Source: Deltaproteobacteria bacterium RIFOXYD12_FULL_56_24 (GTDB lineage Bacteria; Desulfobacterota; Desulfobulbia; Desulfobulbales; Desulfurivibrionaceae). From it: a stretch of 64,000 nt of DNA. The notes beneath the pieces were generated by a model. It searched no databases and was not told where the DNA came from. It saw only the letters and a list, made by a program, of their open reading frames with translations. The stretch is from NCBI GenBank assembly GCA_001799285.1, contig MGTD01000065.1, forward strand, positions 42,549 to 106,548. Direction: 5' to 3'. Each line of letters begins with the position of its first letter. Position 1 is the first letter of the stretch. The position numbers were made by a program, and so were the translations under genes. Of this stretch, positions 16,469 to 25,514 are shown one piece after another.

Positions 16469-19400
16469 ATGGCCGCTGAGCTTCCAGACAGAGATAAAAA
16501 CCGCGACTCCCCCCCATTTCAAATTCTGCTTCGCATCTGTGCCGGGTTTATAGCCCTAGCTGGAAGCGGCGCTATTTTAGGTTGGCTGCTCGGCTCGCCT
16601 TTTCTCTTAAGCCTCGGCTCCGGCAATATCCCGGTGGCGCCAAGCACAGCCCCGTTGTTCGTGCTGTACGCTTTGGCCCTCTACCTCCGCTCCCGCCCTC
16701 CGCACCGCAAGACTTATTGGGCAGGCCTGATCATCACCTCGGCTGGAGCTACAATCGCCCTGCTGCTTTTCACTCTCTCCTCTCAAGGCATACACCTGGA
16801 GGCGGAACACCTCGGCATTGCCATCCTTCATCCAGCCGGGAAAACACCCATCGGGCATATGTCTCCGGCCACTGCCCTCGGCTTCCTGCTTGCTTCCCTT
16901 TCGTTTCTCTGCTCGTCTACAAAATACCCCTGGTCGGCCAAAATAGCGGGGTTGCTCGCCGTGATTCTGGCCGGAGGCGGGTTCGTCTTCACCATCGCCT
17001 ATGCATATGGAGCGCCATTGCTCTACGGCAGCGACTACATTCCGCCCGCGGCCCTGACCAGCCTGGCCTTCTTCTTTTTGGGCAGCGCCCTGTTCGTCCT
17101 TGCCCTGTCACCTGTCTGGCTGACCCGCCTGCGAACAGAGTCGCCCCCCCGCATCGCGCTTAAAATGGCTCTGCTTTTTTCCTGCTTAGCTGCGGTCATC
17201 ATCGGTATCGGTTTTTTCGCTTACCGAAACTTCGAGCTTCACCACCGATCGGATGTGGCACATCAGCTTTCGGCCATCGCCGAGCTGAAGGTAAACCAAT
17301 TGACGGAATATCGCCGGGAACGGCTTGAGGATGCCAAGCTCCTGTCAAACAACACCTCCATTGCCGCCCTGGTCCGCCGCCAGCTAAAAAACCCTGAAGA
17401 TACGGGCAACACCCGGCAACTTCAGGAATGGCTGAAAAAAATCCAGACGCACGACCAGTACGACCAGATCCGTCTGCTCGATACCCAAGGGATAACCCGC
17501 CAATCGATCCCGGCCGATTTAAAGCCGGTTTCGGCGGTTATCGCCCAGCGGTTGCCGGAGATTCTCCGCTCAGGCCAGGAAACCATCCAGGATTTTTACC
17601 GGCACGACTACAATGGCAAGGCTTATCTTGCCATCCTGGCGCCCATTCTCGACCCCGAGAACGGCGGCCGGCCGCTGGGGCTGATCGCCCTGCGCATCGA
17701 TCCGGCTACATACCTCTACCCCTTTCTCCAGCGCTGGCCCATCCCCAGTCAGACGGCGGAGACCCTGCTGGTTCGCCGGGAAGGCCGGAAGGTTGTCTTT
17801 TTAAACGAACTCCGTTTCCGAAAAGATGCCGCCCTGCGCCTGCATTTCCCATTGAGCCAAACCGATCTTCCCGCCACCCAGGCGGTGCTGGGCCAGAGCG
17901 GAGCCTTCAAGGGGTATGACTATCGCGGCAAGCCGGTGGTAACCGATGTGCGCGCCATCCCTGATTCGCCCTGGTTTCTGGTCAGCAAGATAGACATCCT
18001 GGAAGCCTATGCGCCGCTAAGGACCCAGTTGTGGCTCACGGGCGGCTTTGTTCTGGTCCTGCTTTTCGGACTCGGGTCGATCCTGGCCTTTGTCTGGCAG
18101 CGCCAGCGCGTGGCTTTCTTCCGGGAACGGCTTAAAACCTCGGCAGCACTCAAGAAACTGAACCGGGTCTATGCGGTGTTGAGCAACATCAACCAGGCCA
18201 TCGTCCGGGTCCGCGACCCGCAGGAGCTGTTTCGGGAAGCCTGCCGCATTGCCGTGGAAGATGGCGGCTTTCGTCTGGCCGGAATCTGCCTGCTTGACAA
18301 GGAGTCGGGAACTTTCCGCCAGGAGGCCGGCGCCGGGAAGGATGACGGCTACCTCGCCCGGCTCTGCTCCACTCCGGAAAACATCCTCTCCGAGCAGGGG
18401 CCGACCGGCTCGACGGTACGGGAAGGCCGGTACAGCGTAGTAAACGATATCGAACATGATGAACTTTCGGCCCCCTGGCGGGCCGAGGCGCTTGCCTGCG
18501 GCTACCGCTCTCTGGCGGCCTTCCCCCTGGTCGTCTTTGCCGAGGTCCGGGGAGTCATCAGCTTCTATGCCGACGAACCCCATTTTTTCAATGCCAACGA
18601 AGTCCAACTGCTTGACGAGCTGGCTCGCGACATCTCCTTTTCCCTGGAGTTTTCCAAACAGGAAGATAGCCGCCGCAAGGCTGAGGAGGCTCTGCGCGAG
18701 TCGCAGCAGCTCTTTGCCAGCATCGCCAACACCTCGCCCGCCCTGCTCTGGATGTCCGGCCTCGACAAAGGCCGCATCTGGTTCAACCAGCCCTGGCTGG
18801 GCTTTACCGGCCTCAGCCAGGAAGAGGCGGTGGACAATGGCTGGACCGCCGGGGTGCATCCCTATGATCTGCCCCGCTTTCTGCAAACTTACAACGAGGC
18901 CTTCGAGGCCCGGCAGCCCTTCAGCCTCGAATACCGCCTGCAACGCCATGACGGCGAATACCGCTGGCTCCTCAACCAAAGTCAGCCGCGCTACGATGCC
19001 TCCGGCGCCTTTGCGGGCTATATCGGCTCCTGCCTGGATATCAGCGACCACCGTAATCTGGAAAACCAGATGCGCCATGCCGTGAAGATGGAATCCATCG
19101 GCACCTTGGCCGGAGGCGTGGCCCACGACTTCAACAACATCCTCACCGCGATCATCGGATACGGTCAGTTGACCCTCATGGCCATGGCCCCGGACGACCC
19201 CCAGCGGTTAAACATCCAGCACATACTGGAGGGAGCCGACCGGGCCGCCCATCTCACCAAGGATCTCCTGCTGTTCAGCCGCAAGCAGATCAGCGAGCGC
19301 CAGCCCGTGAACCTGAACAAAATCATCAACACCGTGGAAAAATTTATTGTTCGGGTGATCGGCGAAGACATCGCCTGCCAGATCCAGCTCCCGGAAAGGC

Positions 19401-20224
19401 CGCTCACCGTGCTGGCCGACAGCCATCAGCTCGAGCAGGCGCTGATGAACTTCGCCACCAACGCTCGCGACGCCATGCCCGCAGGCGGCACCTTCAGCAT
19501 CACTGCGGAAGAGACCATCCTGCACCGGGATTTCATCGCCGCCCATGGTTTCGGCAAACCAGGCCTATATGCGCTGCTCACCATCGCCGACAGCGGCTAC
19601 GGCATGGATGAAAAAACCCGCAACCGGATCTTCGAACCCTTCTTTACCACCAAGGAGGTGGGTAAGGGCACCGGCCTGGGGCTGGCCGTGACCTACGGAA
19701 TCATCAAACAGCACGAGGGCTACATCAACGTGTACAGCGAGCCAGGGCAGGGCACCACCTTCCGGGTTTACCTGCCGCTGCTCAGCGCGGGGGCACCGGC
19801 AGAGAAAAGCCCTGTAGAGGAAGAAACCCCTACCCAGGGAACAGAGGTCATCCTGGTAGCCGAGGACGATGAAGCCCTGCGAGCTCTTACCAAAACAGTC
19901 CTTACTCAGTTCGGCTACACAGTGATCGAGGCGGGTGACGGGGAGGAAGCGGTACGAAGATTCGCGGAGAATCGGGCCGCCATCCAGCTGCTGCTGTTCG
20001 ACATCATTATGCCGAAGATGAACGGCCAGGAGGCCTTCGAAGCGATCAACCATATCCAACCAGGGATAAAGGCCATCTTCATGAGCGGCTATGCGCCTGA
20101 CACGATCCGCGAGAAGACCACCCTGGATGACTCCGTGCCCATGCTGGCCAAGCCCCTCTCGCCCACGGAGCTGTTGCAGAAGGTGCGGGAGGTCCTGGAT
20201 CAGCAGCCAGCCAGCGCTAACTGA
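16469..20224 (+). CDS. Hybrid sensor histidine kinase with 7-TM N-terminus, GAF, PAS and receiver
   Basis: A 1251-residue inner-membrane signalling protein. Residues about 20-220 hold six to seven helices (a MASE-like integral sensor). After another helix (about 230) comes an extracytoplasmic dCache-sized region (about 255-520) and a helix (about 525-550). Cytoplasmic parts follow: GAF (about 570-720), PAS with PAC (about 735-865), dimerisation/phospho-acceptor with GGVAHDFNNILTAI, ATPase (N box near FATNARDAMP, FEPFFTTK, GTGLGLAVTYG) and a C-terminal receiver with VAEDDEA and phosphorylated Asp in LLFDIIMPKMNG. The histidine type is that of large environmental hybrid kinases. No partner regulator is adjacent. 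The ATG at 16469 is used because the overlapping ATG at 16462 stops at once. Confidence 0.92.
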   Translation: MAAELPDRDKNRDSPPFQILLRICAGFIALAGSGAILGWLLGSPFLLSLGSGNIPVAPSTAPLFVLYALALYLRSRPPHRKTYWAGLIITSAGATIALLLFTLSSQGIHLEAEHLGIAILHPAGKTPIGHMSPATALGFLLASLSFLCSSTKYPWSAKIAGLLAVILAGGGFVFTIAYAYGAPLLYGSDYIPPAALTSLAFFFLGSALFVLALSPVWLTRLRTESPPRIALKMALLFSCLAAVIIGIGFFAYRNFELHHRSDVAHQLSAIAELKVNQLTEYRRERLEDAKLLSNNTSIAALVRRQLKNPEDTGNTRQLQEWLKKIQTHDQYDQIRLLDTQGITRQSIPADLKPVSAVIAQRLPEILRSGQETIQDFYRHDYNGKAYLAILAPILDPENGGRPLGLIALRIDPATYLYPFLQRWPIPSQTAETLLVRREGRKVVFLNELRFRKDAALRLHFPLSQTDLPATQAVLGQSGAFKGYDYRGKPVVTDVRAIPDSPWFLVSKIDILEAYAPLRTQLWLTGGFVLVLLFGLGSILAFVWQRQRVAFFRERLKTSAALKKLNRVYAVLSNINQAIVRVRDPQELFREACRIAVEDGGFRLAGICLLDKESGTFRQEAGAGKDDGYLARLCSTPENILSEQGPTGSTVREGRYSVVNDIEHDELSAPWRAEALACGYRSLAAFPLVVFAEVRGVISFYADEPHFFNANEVQLLDELARDISFSLEFSKQEDSRRKAEEALRESQQLFASIANTSPALLWMSGLDKGRIWFNQPWLGFTGLSQEEAVDNGWTAGVHPYDLPRFLQTYNEAFEARQPFSLEYRLQRHDGEYRWLLNQSQPRYDASGAFAGYIGSCLDISDHRNLENQMRHAVKMESIGTLAGGVAHDFNNILTAIIGYGQLTLMAMAPDDPQRLNIQHILEGADRAAHLTKDLLLFSRKQISERQPVNLNKIINTVEKFIVRVIGEDIACQIQLPERPLTVLADSHQLEQALMNFATNARDAMPAGGTFSITAEETILHRDFIAAHGFGKPGLYALLTIADSGYGMDEKTRNRIFEPFFTTKEVGKGTGLGLAVTYGIIKQHEGYINVYSEPGQGTTFRVYLPLLSAGAPAEKSPVEEETPTQGTEVILVAEDDEALRALTKTVLTQFGYTVIEAGDGEEAVRRFAENRAAIQLLLFDIIMPKMNGQEAFEAINHIQPGIKAIFMSGYAPDTIREKTTLDDSVPMLAKPLSPTELLQKVREVLDQQPASAN

Positions 20225-20231
20225 AAGAAAT

Positions 20232-20439
20232 GTAATCGTTCACCAGTATCGTTGAACGTGCAAATTTCACCGGACAGTAAACGTTTATCGAGTGCCCCAG
20301 ATGCGCGTGTCAGTCGTCGGCAGAAGTGTCCGACAAAGCTTGCTTGCGAAGTGTGCAAGTCGCACATGAGCTGGCCGCTGACTGTCAATCATCGACAGCA
20401 GTGCCGATAAAGCAGATGAGGTGCCCGGTGATCGTTTAC
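20232..20439. repeat. GTAAC-family palindromic repeat (copy 2, nested)
   Basis: GTAAACGTTTATCG at 20277 faces CGGTGATCGTTTAC ending at 20439, with the shared internal pieces GTGCCCCAGATGCG and CAGATGAGGTGCCC. A central mini-hairpin GTGC-AAGTC-GCAC lies at 20353-20365. A second left end (GTAATCGTTCACC at 20232) suggests nesting. The right terminus supplies the TAA stop of the ferredoxin gene on the minus strand. Confidence 0.75.
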
Positions 20440-20615
20440 AAAGAAATGGCGCTGACCGGGCAAGAGGCTGCGGCATCCTCGCAGTCGCAGGTGTGGCACT
20501 GGTCCGGGCCGATCACCCATGACTTGTCATCCCGCAGTTCAAAAACCGCCGGACACAACTCCACGCACACCCCGCAACCGATGCAGGTATCCTGATCCAC
20601 TATTGGTCTAGCCAT
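20436..20615 (-). CDS. Small [4Fe-4S] ferredoxin
   Basis: A 59-residue ferredoxin read on the minus strand. TCIGCGVCVELCP (Cys 11, 14, 17, 21) and a late SCPVSAI (Cys 52) give the C-X2-C-X2-C plus CP ligand set of a single-cluster bacterial ferredoxin. Extra cysteines at CHTCDC (40, 43, 45) leave room for a disulfide or a second site. These small proteins carry electrons in the cytoplasm of anaerobes. AAGGAG lies 8 nt before the ATG at 20615. The stop codon TAA (20438-20436) lies within the terminal GTAAAC of the adjacent palindromic repeat, so the repeat end may have replaced the original C-terminus. Confidence 0.88.
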   Translation of the reverse strand: MARPIVDQDTCIGCGVCVELCPAVFELRDDKSWVIGPDQCHTCDCEDAAASCPVSAISL

Positions 20616-20643
20616 GATTTTCTCCTTTGTTTTTTAAACAATG

Positions 20644-20700
20644 TGTATGGGCACGGCATGCTGTGCCCATACAGGATTCCGGCCTCAGCTGGAATGACGA
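20644..20700. repeat. Two intergenic palindromes before dgkA
   Basis: TGTATGGGCACGGCATGC with TGTGCCCATACA makes an 11-bp stem at 20644-20673, followed at once by ATTCCGGC ctca GCTGGAAT (about 20677-20697). Both lie between the divergent ferredoxin and dgkA genes and look like dispersed intergenic hairpins. Confidence 0.55.
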
Positions 20701-20781
20701 AGGGATGGACTTTTTCCTGATCCCGGCTATATTGTGACAGTTTTGGCGGCTTACGGCAAGAAAACCTCGGAGGAAAATCCC

Positions 20782-21144
20782 ATGGGCAAAAAAAGCGGCA
20801 CCGGCCTTACCCGCCTGCGAAACGCCTTCGGCTGGTCCATGGCAGGACTCGCCGCCGCCCTGAAGCACGAAAAGGCCTTTCAGCAGGAGCTTGGCCTCTG
20901 CCTCATCCTGGCGCCCCTGGCCCTCTGGCTGGGCGAAACCGGGAGCGAAAAAGCCCTGCTCCTCGGCTCTCTCTCCCTGGTGCTGATCGTCGAGTTGCTG
21001 AACAGCGCCATCGAAGCGGTGGTGGACCGCTTCGGCGACGAAATCCATCCCCTGTCCGGCCGCGCCAAGGATATTGGCTCGGCCGCGGTGTTTATCGCCT
21101 TGGCAAACGTGGCGCTGGTCTGGATTCTGGTCCTCTTCTGCTAA
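20782..21144 (+). CDS. dgkA: Diacylglycerol/undecaprenol kinase
   Basis: A 120-residue inner-membrane kinase with three predicted helices. The family signature ELLNSAIEAVVDRFGDEIHP (about residues 73-92) holds the catalytic and metal-binding Glu/Asn/Glu residues, and SGRAKDIGSAAVF follows it. N-terminal TRLRNAFGWSMAGLAAALKHEKAF is also typical. It phosphorylates diacylglycerol from lipid turnover with ATP to give phosphatidate, or acts on undecaprenol in some bacteria. ATG 20782 is chosen because GGAGG lies 8 nt upstream. Confidence 0.93.
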   Translation: MGKKSGTGLTRLRNAFGWSMAGLAAALKHEKAFQQELGLCLILAPLALWLGETGSEKALLLGSLSLVLIVELLNSAIEAVVDRFGDEIHPLSGRAKDIGSAAVFIALANVALVWILVLFC

Positions 21145-21158
21145 CCTGCGGAACCACC

Positions 21159-21225
21159 GCGGTCAGCCTTCAGCAATCTGCTTTCAGCTTAACGTGTTTA
21201 GTTAATTAAGTTTTTTGCTGACCGC
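21159..21225. terminator. Possible bidirectional terminator between convergent genes
   Basis: GCGGTCAGC (21159) and GCTGACCGC (21217-21225) are perfect 9-bp inverted arms, with a TTTTTT run just before the right arm. They lie between the 3' ends of dgkA and the methyltransferase gene. The 49-nt loop is long, so function is uncertain. Confidence 0.35.
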
Positions 21226-21238
21226 TGATAGCAGCTAA

Positions 21239-21973
21239 CTATTTCGCGTACATGGCCGCCATCTCCGCCGTGTCCGCGCCAACCTTCTCCTGCCGGAGAA
21301 AAAGCGGCGGCAAAACTTCCAGCCCCTCCCCGCCGTCCTTAACCGCCTCCGCCAGCACCAGCCTGGCCTCCGCGCCCGGCCAGGGATGCACCAGCCGCAA
21401 CCGCCTCGGCGTCAGCCCGTTTTCCCGCAAGGCGTCAAGCAGAGTTGCTTGCCGGGCCGCAGGATAAACAAAGGCCGCCCTTCCGCCGCTCTTAAGGGCG
21501 AAGGCCGCTGCCTGGGCCATCTCGCTGATCCCGCCAAAAATCTCGTGCCGGGCTTTGCTCCGTTCGCTTGCCGGATGATATCGACCGCTGCCCGTCGGGT
21601 GGTAAGGGGGATTTGCCGCCACCCAGTCAAAGGAGCCTTTGGCCAGCAGGGTAGCAATCCGGCGGCAGTCGCCTTCGACAACCGTGACCCGGCCGGCAAG
21701 ACCATTGAGGGCCACATTCCGGCGGCTGACCTCGGCCAGGCGCCGCTGCACCTCAAGGGCGGCAAGGCGGACCGTGGGGTGGCGGTGGGCAAGGATCAGG
21801 GAGATAACCCCGCAACCGGCGCCAAGGTCGAGGATGCGGGCCTCTGGTTCCGGAGCGAGAAAATGGGCGAGAAGAACGGCGTCCACGGAAAACCGGTAGC
21901 CCTGCCGGGGCTGCAGACAACGCAGCTTGCCACCAAACAGGGGCTCTTCGCTGAACTCCTCGGCAATGGCCAT
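21239..21973 (-). CDS. tRNA1(Val) (adenine-N6)-methyltransferase family protein
   Basis: A 244-residue SAM-dependent methyltransferase of the TrmN6/YfiC type. Motif I is LDLGAGCGVISLIL (about residue 48) and the N6-adenine catalytic motif is NPPYHPTG (about 121). The N-terminal LQPRQGYRFSVDAVLLAHF is the usual substrate-side signature of this family, which methylates A37 of tRNA-Val. The later SARHEIFGG-like KARHEIFGGISEMAQAA is also shared. Transcribed leftward, 11 nt beyond the stop of no other gene on its 5' side; the DUF1015 gene lies upstream and ends 12 nt before it, so the two likely form one transcript. Confidence 0.85.
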   Translation of the reverse strand: MAIAEEFSEEPLFGGKLRCLQPRQGYRFSVDAVLLAHFLAPEPEARILDLGAGCGVISLILAHRHPTVRLAALEVQRRLAEVSRRNVALNGLAGRVTVVEGDCRRIATLLAKGSFDWVAANPPYHPTGSGRYHPASERSKARHEIFGGISEMAQAAAFALKSGGRAAFVYPAARQATLLDALRENGLTPRRLRLVHPWPGAEARLVLAEAVKDGGEGLEVLPPLFLRQEKVGADTAEMAAMYAK

Positions 21974-21984
21974 CCGGCTTTGGC

Positions 21985-23349
21985 TCAGGAGGGGACTTTC
22001 TCTTCGGGCACGATCTTATTGAGCAGCAACCCGGTGAGCAGTTTCGGGTAAAAATAGGTGGACTTGTGGGGCATGACCAGCCCCTCGTCCGCCACCCGTT
22101 TCACTTGGGAGACCAGGGTCGGATTCATCAAAAAAAGCAGGGGGCTGCGATCGGCGCGGCTTTCGCCCTCCTTGATCGCCACATCGAGGGCGGTATCCGG
22201 GTCGCTGTAATAGTCCACCAGGCTTTCCTTTACACACCGATCATGATCAAGCTGCAACAGCCGCTCGATGATGAGATCGGAGAGGATTACCACGTCCAGC
22301 TCCCGCAGGGGTGCGGGCTGCTTGGCGCCGAGCGCCTCGTCGATCACCCCGTCCCGCAGGGTGAGAAGCAGACAGCGATCCTCCTGGGGATGGTACACTC
22401 CGAACATCGTGGCCCCCTGAAGGTTTTCCGCCATGCGGGCCAAAACCTCGGCCACCAGGAACTCGCGGGAGCCGCCGATGATCTCCTCCACGATAAAGCT
22501 CTGGGTAAGCTTAGCCATCAGCCCGGCCAACGATACAGCCTCAGGCATCCGCACCAGCCGATGGGTGGGAAGCACGGAGAGACCGGGGTCTTCCATGCCG
22601 CAGAGATACATCATCGTATGGTTGTAAGGGCTGTCACCGGGCACCTCGCCCAGCCTCTCCCGCATCAGAGCGCGGAACTGGAGGGCGGTGGTGTAGCGGT
22701 GGTGACCGTCGGCAATGTAGAGGGATTTTTCCACAAACAGGGCGCGAACCTGGGCAAGGATCGCCGGCTCGGTAACCGCCCAGATGGTATGGTTGCAGCC
22801 GTCGTGATCCGTGGCGGCGGCGAGCGGCTCCGCGGAGCGGCCGGATTCCAGCAGAGCCATAACCTGCCCCTGGGCATCGGGGTACAGGGAAAAAATCGGG
22901 CTGAACTGGGCATGGCAGGTGTCCAGCAGGCTGAGCCGGTCTGAGGTAACCCCGGAAAAGGTTTTCTCATGGGGCTTGACGATGCCCTCGGCAAACTCGG
23001 CCAGCTGCACCAGACAGAGCAAGCCCTTGCGGGTAAGCCGCTTGCCGGAGGGCAGGGAATACTCGGTATGGTAGAGGTAGATGGTGGGCACCTTGTCCCG
23101 GATCAGCACCCCTTCCTCCTGCCACTTGACAAAGGTTTCCCTGGCCTGGCGATACCTCGCCTCGGTCAACTGCTCGGCGCTGAAATTCTTGCTTAAGTCC
23201 AGATGGATCATGTTGTAAGGATTCTTGCCGGCAAAAGCAGCCTGGGCCTGAAGATCGATCACGTCATAGGGCGGGGTGACCACCTCTTCCAGATGCTGGA
23301 TCTTGGCCGAATTATAACGAAGGGCGCGAAAGGGCGCGATCAAAGCCAT
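21985..23349 (-). CDS. DUF1015-family protein
   Basis: A 454-residue cytosolic protein starting MALIAPFRALRYN with typical EEVVTPPYDVID (residues about 20-31) and NMIHLDL. Later come SLYIADGHHRYTTAL (about 200) and MMYLCGMEDPGLSVLPTHRLV. These strongly conserved blocks define DUF1015, which is common in anaerobes and often near serine or SerC-like genes; its reaction is unknown, though the DGHHRY block looks like an active site. The ATG at 23349, with AGGAGA 7 nt upstream, is preferred to an upstream ATG at 23562 whose extra 71 residues run through a dispersed hairpin. Confidence 0.88.
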   Translation of the reverse strand: MALIAPFRALRYNSAKIQHLEEVVTPPYDVIDLQAQAAFAGKNPYNMIHLDLSKNFSAEQLTEARYRQARETFVKWQEEGVLIRDKVPTIYLYHTEYSLPSGKRLTRKGLLCLVQLAEFAEGIVKPHEKTFSGVTSDRLSLLDTCHAQFSPIFSLYPDAQGQVMALLESGRSAEPLAAATDHDGCNHTIWAVTEPAILAQVRALFVEKSLYIADGHHRYTTALQFRALMRERLGEVPGDSPYNHTMMYLCGMEDPGLSVLPTHRLVRMPEAVSLAGLMAKLTQSFIVEEIIGGSREFLVAEVLARMAENLQGATMFGVYHPQEDRCLLLTLRDGVIDEALGAKQPAPLRELDVVILSDLIIERLLQLDHDRCVKESLVDYYSDPDTALDVAIKEGESRADRSPLLFLMNPTLVSQVKRVADEGLVMPHKSTYFYPKLLTGLLLNKIVPEEKVPS

Positions 23350-23420
23350 GGTTTTGTCTCCTTGCCGGCAAGCCGTTGTAATATAATAACTTGCACCTTC
23401 GCCTGTCGTAATCGCATAAA

Positions 23421-23469
23421 GAGCCGTAACGATCAAGCCGGAAAATACAAGTATTTCGCAACGGCTCCT
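23421..23469. repeat. GAGCCGTAACGA dispersed hairpin
   Basis: GAGCCGTAACGA faces TTTCGCAACGGCTCCT across about 20 nt. It lies between the divergent DUF1015 and queD genes and is a relative of the hairpins at 7583, 42084 and 43856. Confidence 0.7.
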
Positions 23470-23634
23470 AAATTTTTCCGGCGCACATGAACCGGTTGAC
23501 TTCCCCAGGGGGAATAGATATGTTTCAAGAGTTGAGCCATTACATAGTAAAAAAACAGCCATATTTCAAGTGGACATTGTACCCGGTCCACTTTCTTTTC
23601 CAAACGAACTTTCCAGTATCGAAGAGGTGTTAAA

Positions 23635-24006
23635 ATGTACGATATCTTCACCCGCACCCATTTTTCTTCGGGCCACCATCTGCGCAACTATCCCGGCAAC
23701 TGCGAACGGCCGCACGGTCACAACTGGCAGGTGGAAGTAACGGTCCGCGCCACCGAGCTTGACTCACTGGGCATGGGCATCGACTTCAAGAATCTGAAAA
23801 AGGCGGTGCAGGTGGTCATGGACGAGCTGGATCATCAGAATCTCAACGAACTGCCGGCCTTTAAGAAAAAGAACCCCTCTTCCGAAAACATCGCCGCCTA
23901 CATCTTCAGCCGCTTAAAGGAGTCGCTGACTTCCGAGTGCTACCGGCCTTACAGCGTCACGGTCTGCGAAACGGAGAACTGCTGCGTGACCTACCGTGAA
24001 GGCTGA
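23635..24006 (+). CDS. queD: 6-carboxy-5,6,7,8-tetrahydropterin synthase
   Basis: A 123-residue T-fold enzyme that converts dihydroneopterin triphosphate to 6-carboxytetrahydropterin in queuosine synthesis. Zinc ligands are in FSSGHHL (about residue 15) and PHGHNW (about 28-30), with the catalytic Cys in GNCERPHGH (residue 23). A late CETEN Glu (about 113) binds the pterin. AGAGGTG lies 4-5 nt before the ATG. Its last 11 nt overlap queE, showing coupling. queC is not in the window. Confidence 0.94.
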   Translation: MYDIFTRTHFSSGHHLRNYPGNCERPHGHNWQVEVTVRATELDSLGMGIDFKNLKKAVQVVMDELDHQNLNELPAFKKKNPSSENIAAYIFSRLKESLTSECYRPYSVTVCETENCCVTYREG

Positions 24007-24652
24007 GCCCTGCCTGCAACTTTCCGAGATTTTTTACAGCATCCAGGGGGAGTCTTCCTTTGCCGGCTACCCCTGTCTTTTCTTCCGCCTCTCCGGCTGC
24101 AACCTGCGCTGCTCGTACTGCGACGCCAAGTACACCTATGAGGAACCGGCCACAGTCACCCCGCTCAGCACCCTGTTGCGCGAGGCGGCACGCTACCCCA
24201 AAGCCCTCATCGAGCTCACCGGCGGCGAACCCCTGCTCCAGGAGGAGGTCTACCCGCTCATGGAGGGGCTGCTCGCGGCGGGCCGCACCGTATTGCTCGA
24301 AACAAACGGCAGCCTCAGCCTTGCCCGAGTGCCGCGGGAGGTGGTGAAGATCATTGATCTCAAATGTCCGGACAGCGGCATGGCTGAAAGGATGGAGCTG
24401 GCCAACCTAGACCTGCTCGCCCCCCACGACGAGATCAAGTTCGTGCTGAGTTCCCGGCCCGACTACGACTGGGCCAAGGCCATAATGGCCCAACACCGGT
24501 TAGCCGAAAAAGCGAAGGTCATCCTCTCCCCGGTAATCGGCCGCCTTGCCCCCGCCCTGCTGGCCGAGTGGCTCCTGGCCGACGCGCTCCCGGCCCGGCT
24601 CCAGCTCCAGCTTCATACCCTGCTCTGGCCGGGGCTGAAGAGGGGGATGTAA
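23996..24652 (+). CDS. queE: 7-carboxy-7-deazaguanine synthase (radical SAM)
   Basis: A 218-residue radical SAM enzyme that rearranges 6-carboxytetrahydropterin to 7-carboxy-7-deazaguanine. The N-terminus LSEIFYSIQGESSFAGYPC and the cluster motif GCNLRCSYCD (C-X3-C-X2-C, about residues 34-43) are diagnostic. ELTGGEPLLQ (about 70) follows. The start is a GTG overlapping queD by 11 nt. Length is normal for short-form QueE. Confidence 0.94.
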   Translation: MKAEPCLQLSEIFYSIQGESSFAGYPCLFFRLSGCNLRCSYCDAKYTYEEPATVTPLSTLLREAARYPKALIELTGGEPLLQEEVYPLMEGLLAAGRTVLLETNGSLSLARVPREVVKIIDLKCPDSGMAERMELANLDLLAPHDEIKFVLSSRPDYDWAKAIMAQHRLAEKAKVILSPVIGRLAPALLAEWLLADALPARLQLQLHTLLWPGLKRGM

Positions 24653-24743
24653 AACGGTTCGTCAGCCTGTCCCGGCCTTACCGGGTAATTAGGTCAGCTT
24701 TGGAAGTCAGGCAATTTACGAAGAAAATACTGAGTAACCAGAA

Positions 24744-25280
24744 TTACTTCCCTTCCAGGATATCGACCACGGACTTGTACTTCTCGTGAATCATTTTCCG
24801 GTCGAACTCCCAGAATTCGGCAAGCATTGCCTGATCCTCAGCTTCAGAAAAATACGCTCGGACGGCAGGAAAGAAAACCTTATCCTCTTTTTCGATATGC
24901 CTGGGGTAGAAATCCGCCAGGGTGCGCAAACTCCTGACAATATCGTCCAGGGCAGCGGAGTCGCCATTGCGATACCTGGTATTGGCCTCAACCAGCTCCC
25001 TGGTCGTACTCCGGCCAAAGACATGCTCTGCAATCAGCTCGTTCATCACCCGCCGGTCTGGCTCTGACAGCCCCTTGTTGTTCAACACCCGGAACATGAT
25101 ATCCTCTTCTTTTCCGTGGTGGGTGCGGTCGGCATAGCTCCGGACAAAATCCACGGCAGTGTCGACAAACGAGGCATCGATCTTCCTGGTTTTCTCCACC
25201 TCTCCCAGCCTTTCCTGAATAATCACGAGCATCCGTTCAATGAGCCGGTGCTCTATCATGAGTGGTCCGCGTGCCTGCAT
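24744..25280 (-). CDS. Hemerythrin-domain protein
   Basis: A 178-residue four-helix protein with HHE-type iron ligands: MIEHRLIERM (His, about residue 11), RTHHGKEEDIMF (His/His/Glu, about 53-59), IAEHVFGRS (His, about 85), FYPRHIEKEDKVFFPA (His/Glu, about 125-130). Such proteins bind O2 or NO at a di-iron centre in the cytoplasm and help anaerobes to sense or store oxygen. ATG 25280 is chosen because AGGAGGG lies 6 nt upstream, over ATG 25304. It converges on queE. Confidence 0.88.
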   Translation of the reverse strand: MQARGPLMIEHRLIERMLVIIQERLGEVEKTRKIDASFVDTAVDFVRSYADRTHHGKEEDIMFRVLNNKGLSEPDRRVMNELIAEHVFGRSTTRELVEANTRYRNGDSAALDDIVRSLRTLADFYPRHIEKEDKVFFPAVRAYFSEAEDQAMLAEFWEFDRKMIHEKYKSVVDILEGK

Positions 25281-25514
25281 CTGTTGCCCTCCTGTTTTTA
25301 CCATCGTCTTCTCTTCGCCCCAAACTTGGCAGCAAACCTCTCCTTGTTGATGACGGACCGTTCATGCCGCCCCTTGAAGAACGGATCTATGCCATCGTAA
25401 CGCGGCGATGGTTGAATTGATCGCGGTGGAAGGGAAAAAGCTCGTTTTGCCGTAGAAGCCCTACCCCCCTGGAAAACCGGGCTCCGTTCGCATTTCCTTT
25501 TTTTCTTATAGCAG

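Noticed and set aside
20326..20595. Plus-strand frame across the ferredoxin gene
   Set aside because: The minus strand encodes a clear ferredoxin with a good ribosome site; the plus frame has no such features and passes through repeat DNA.
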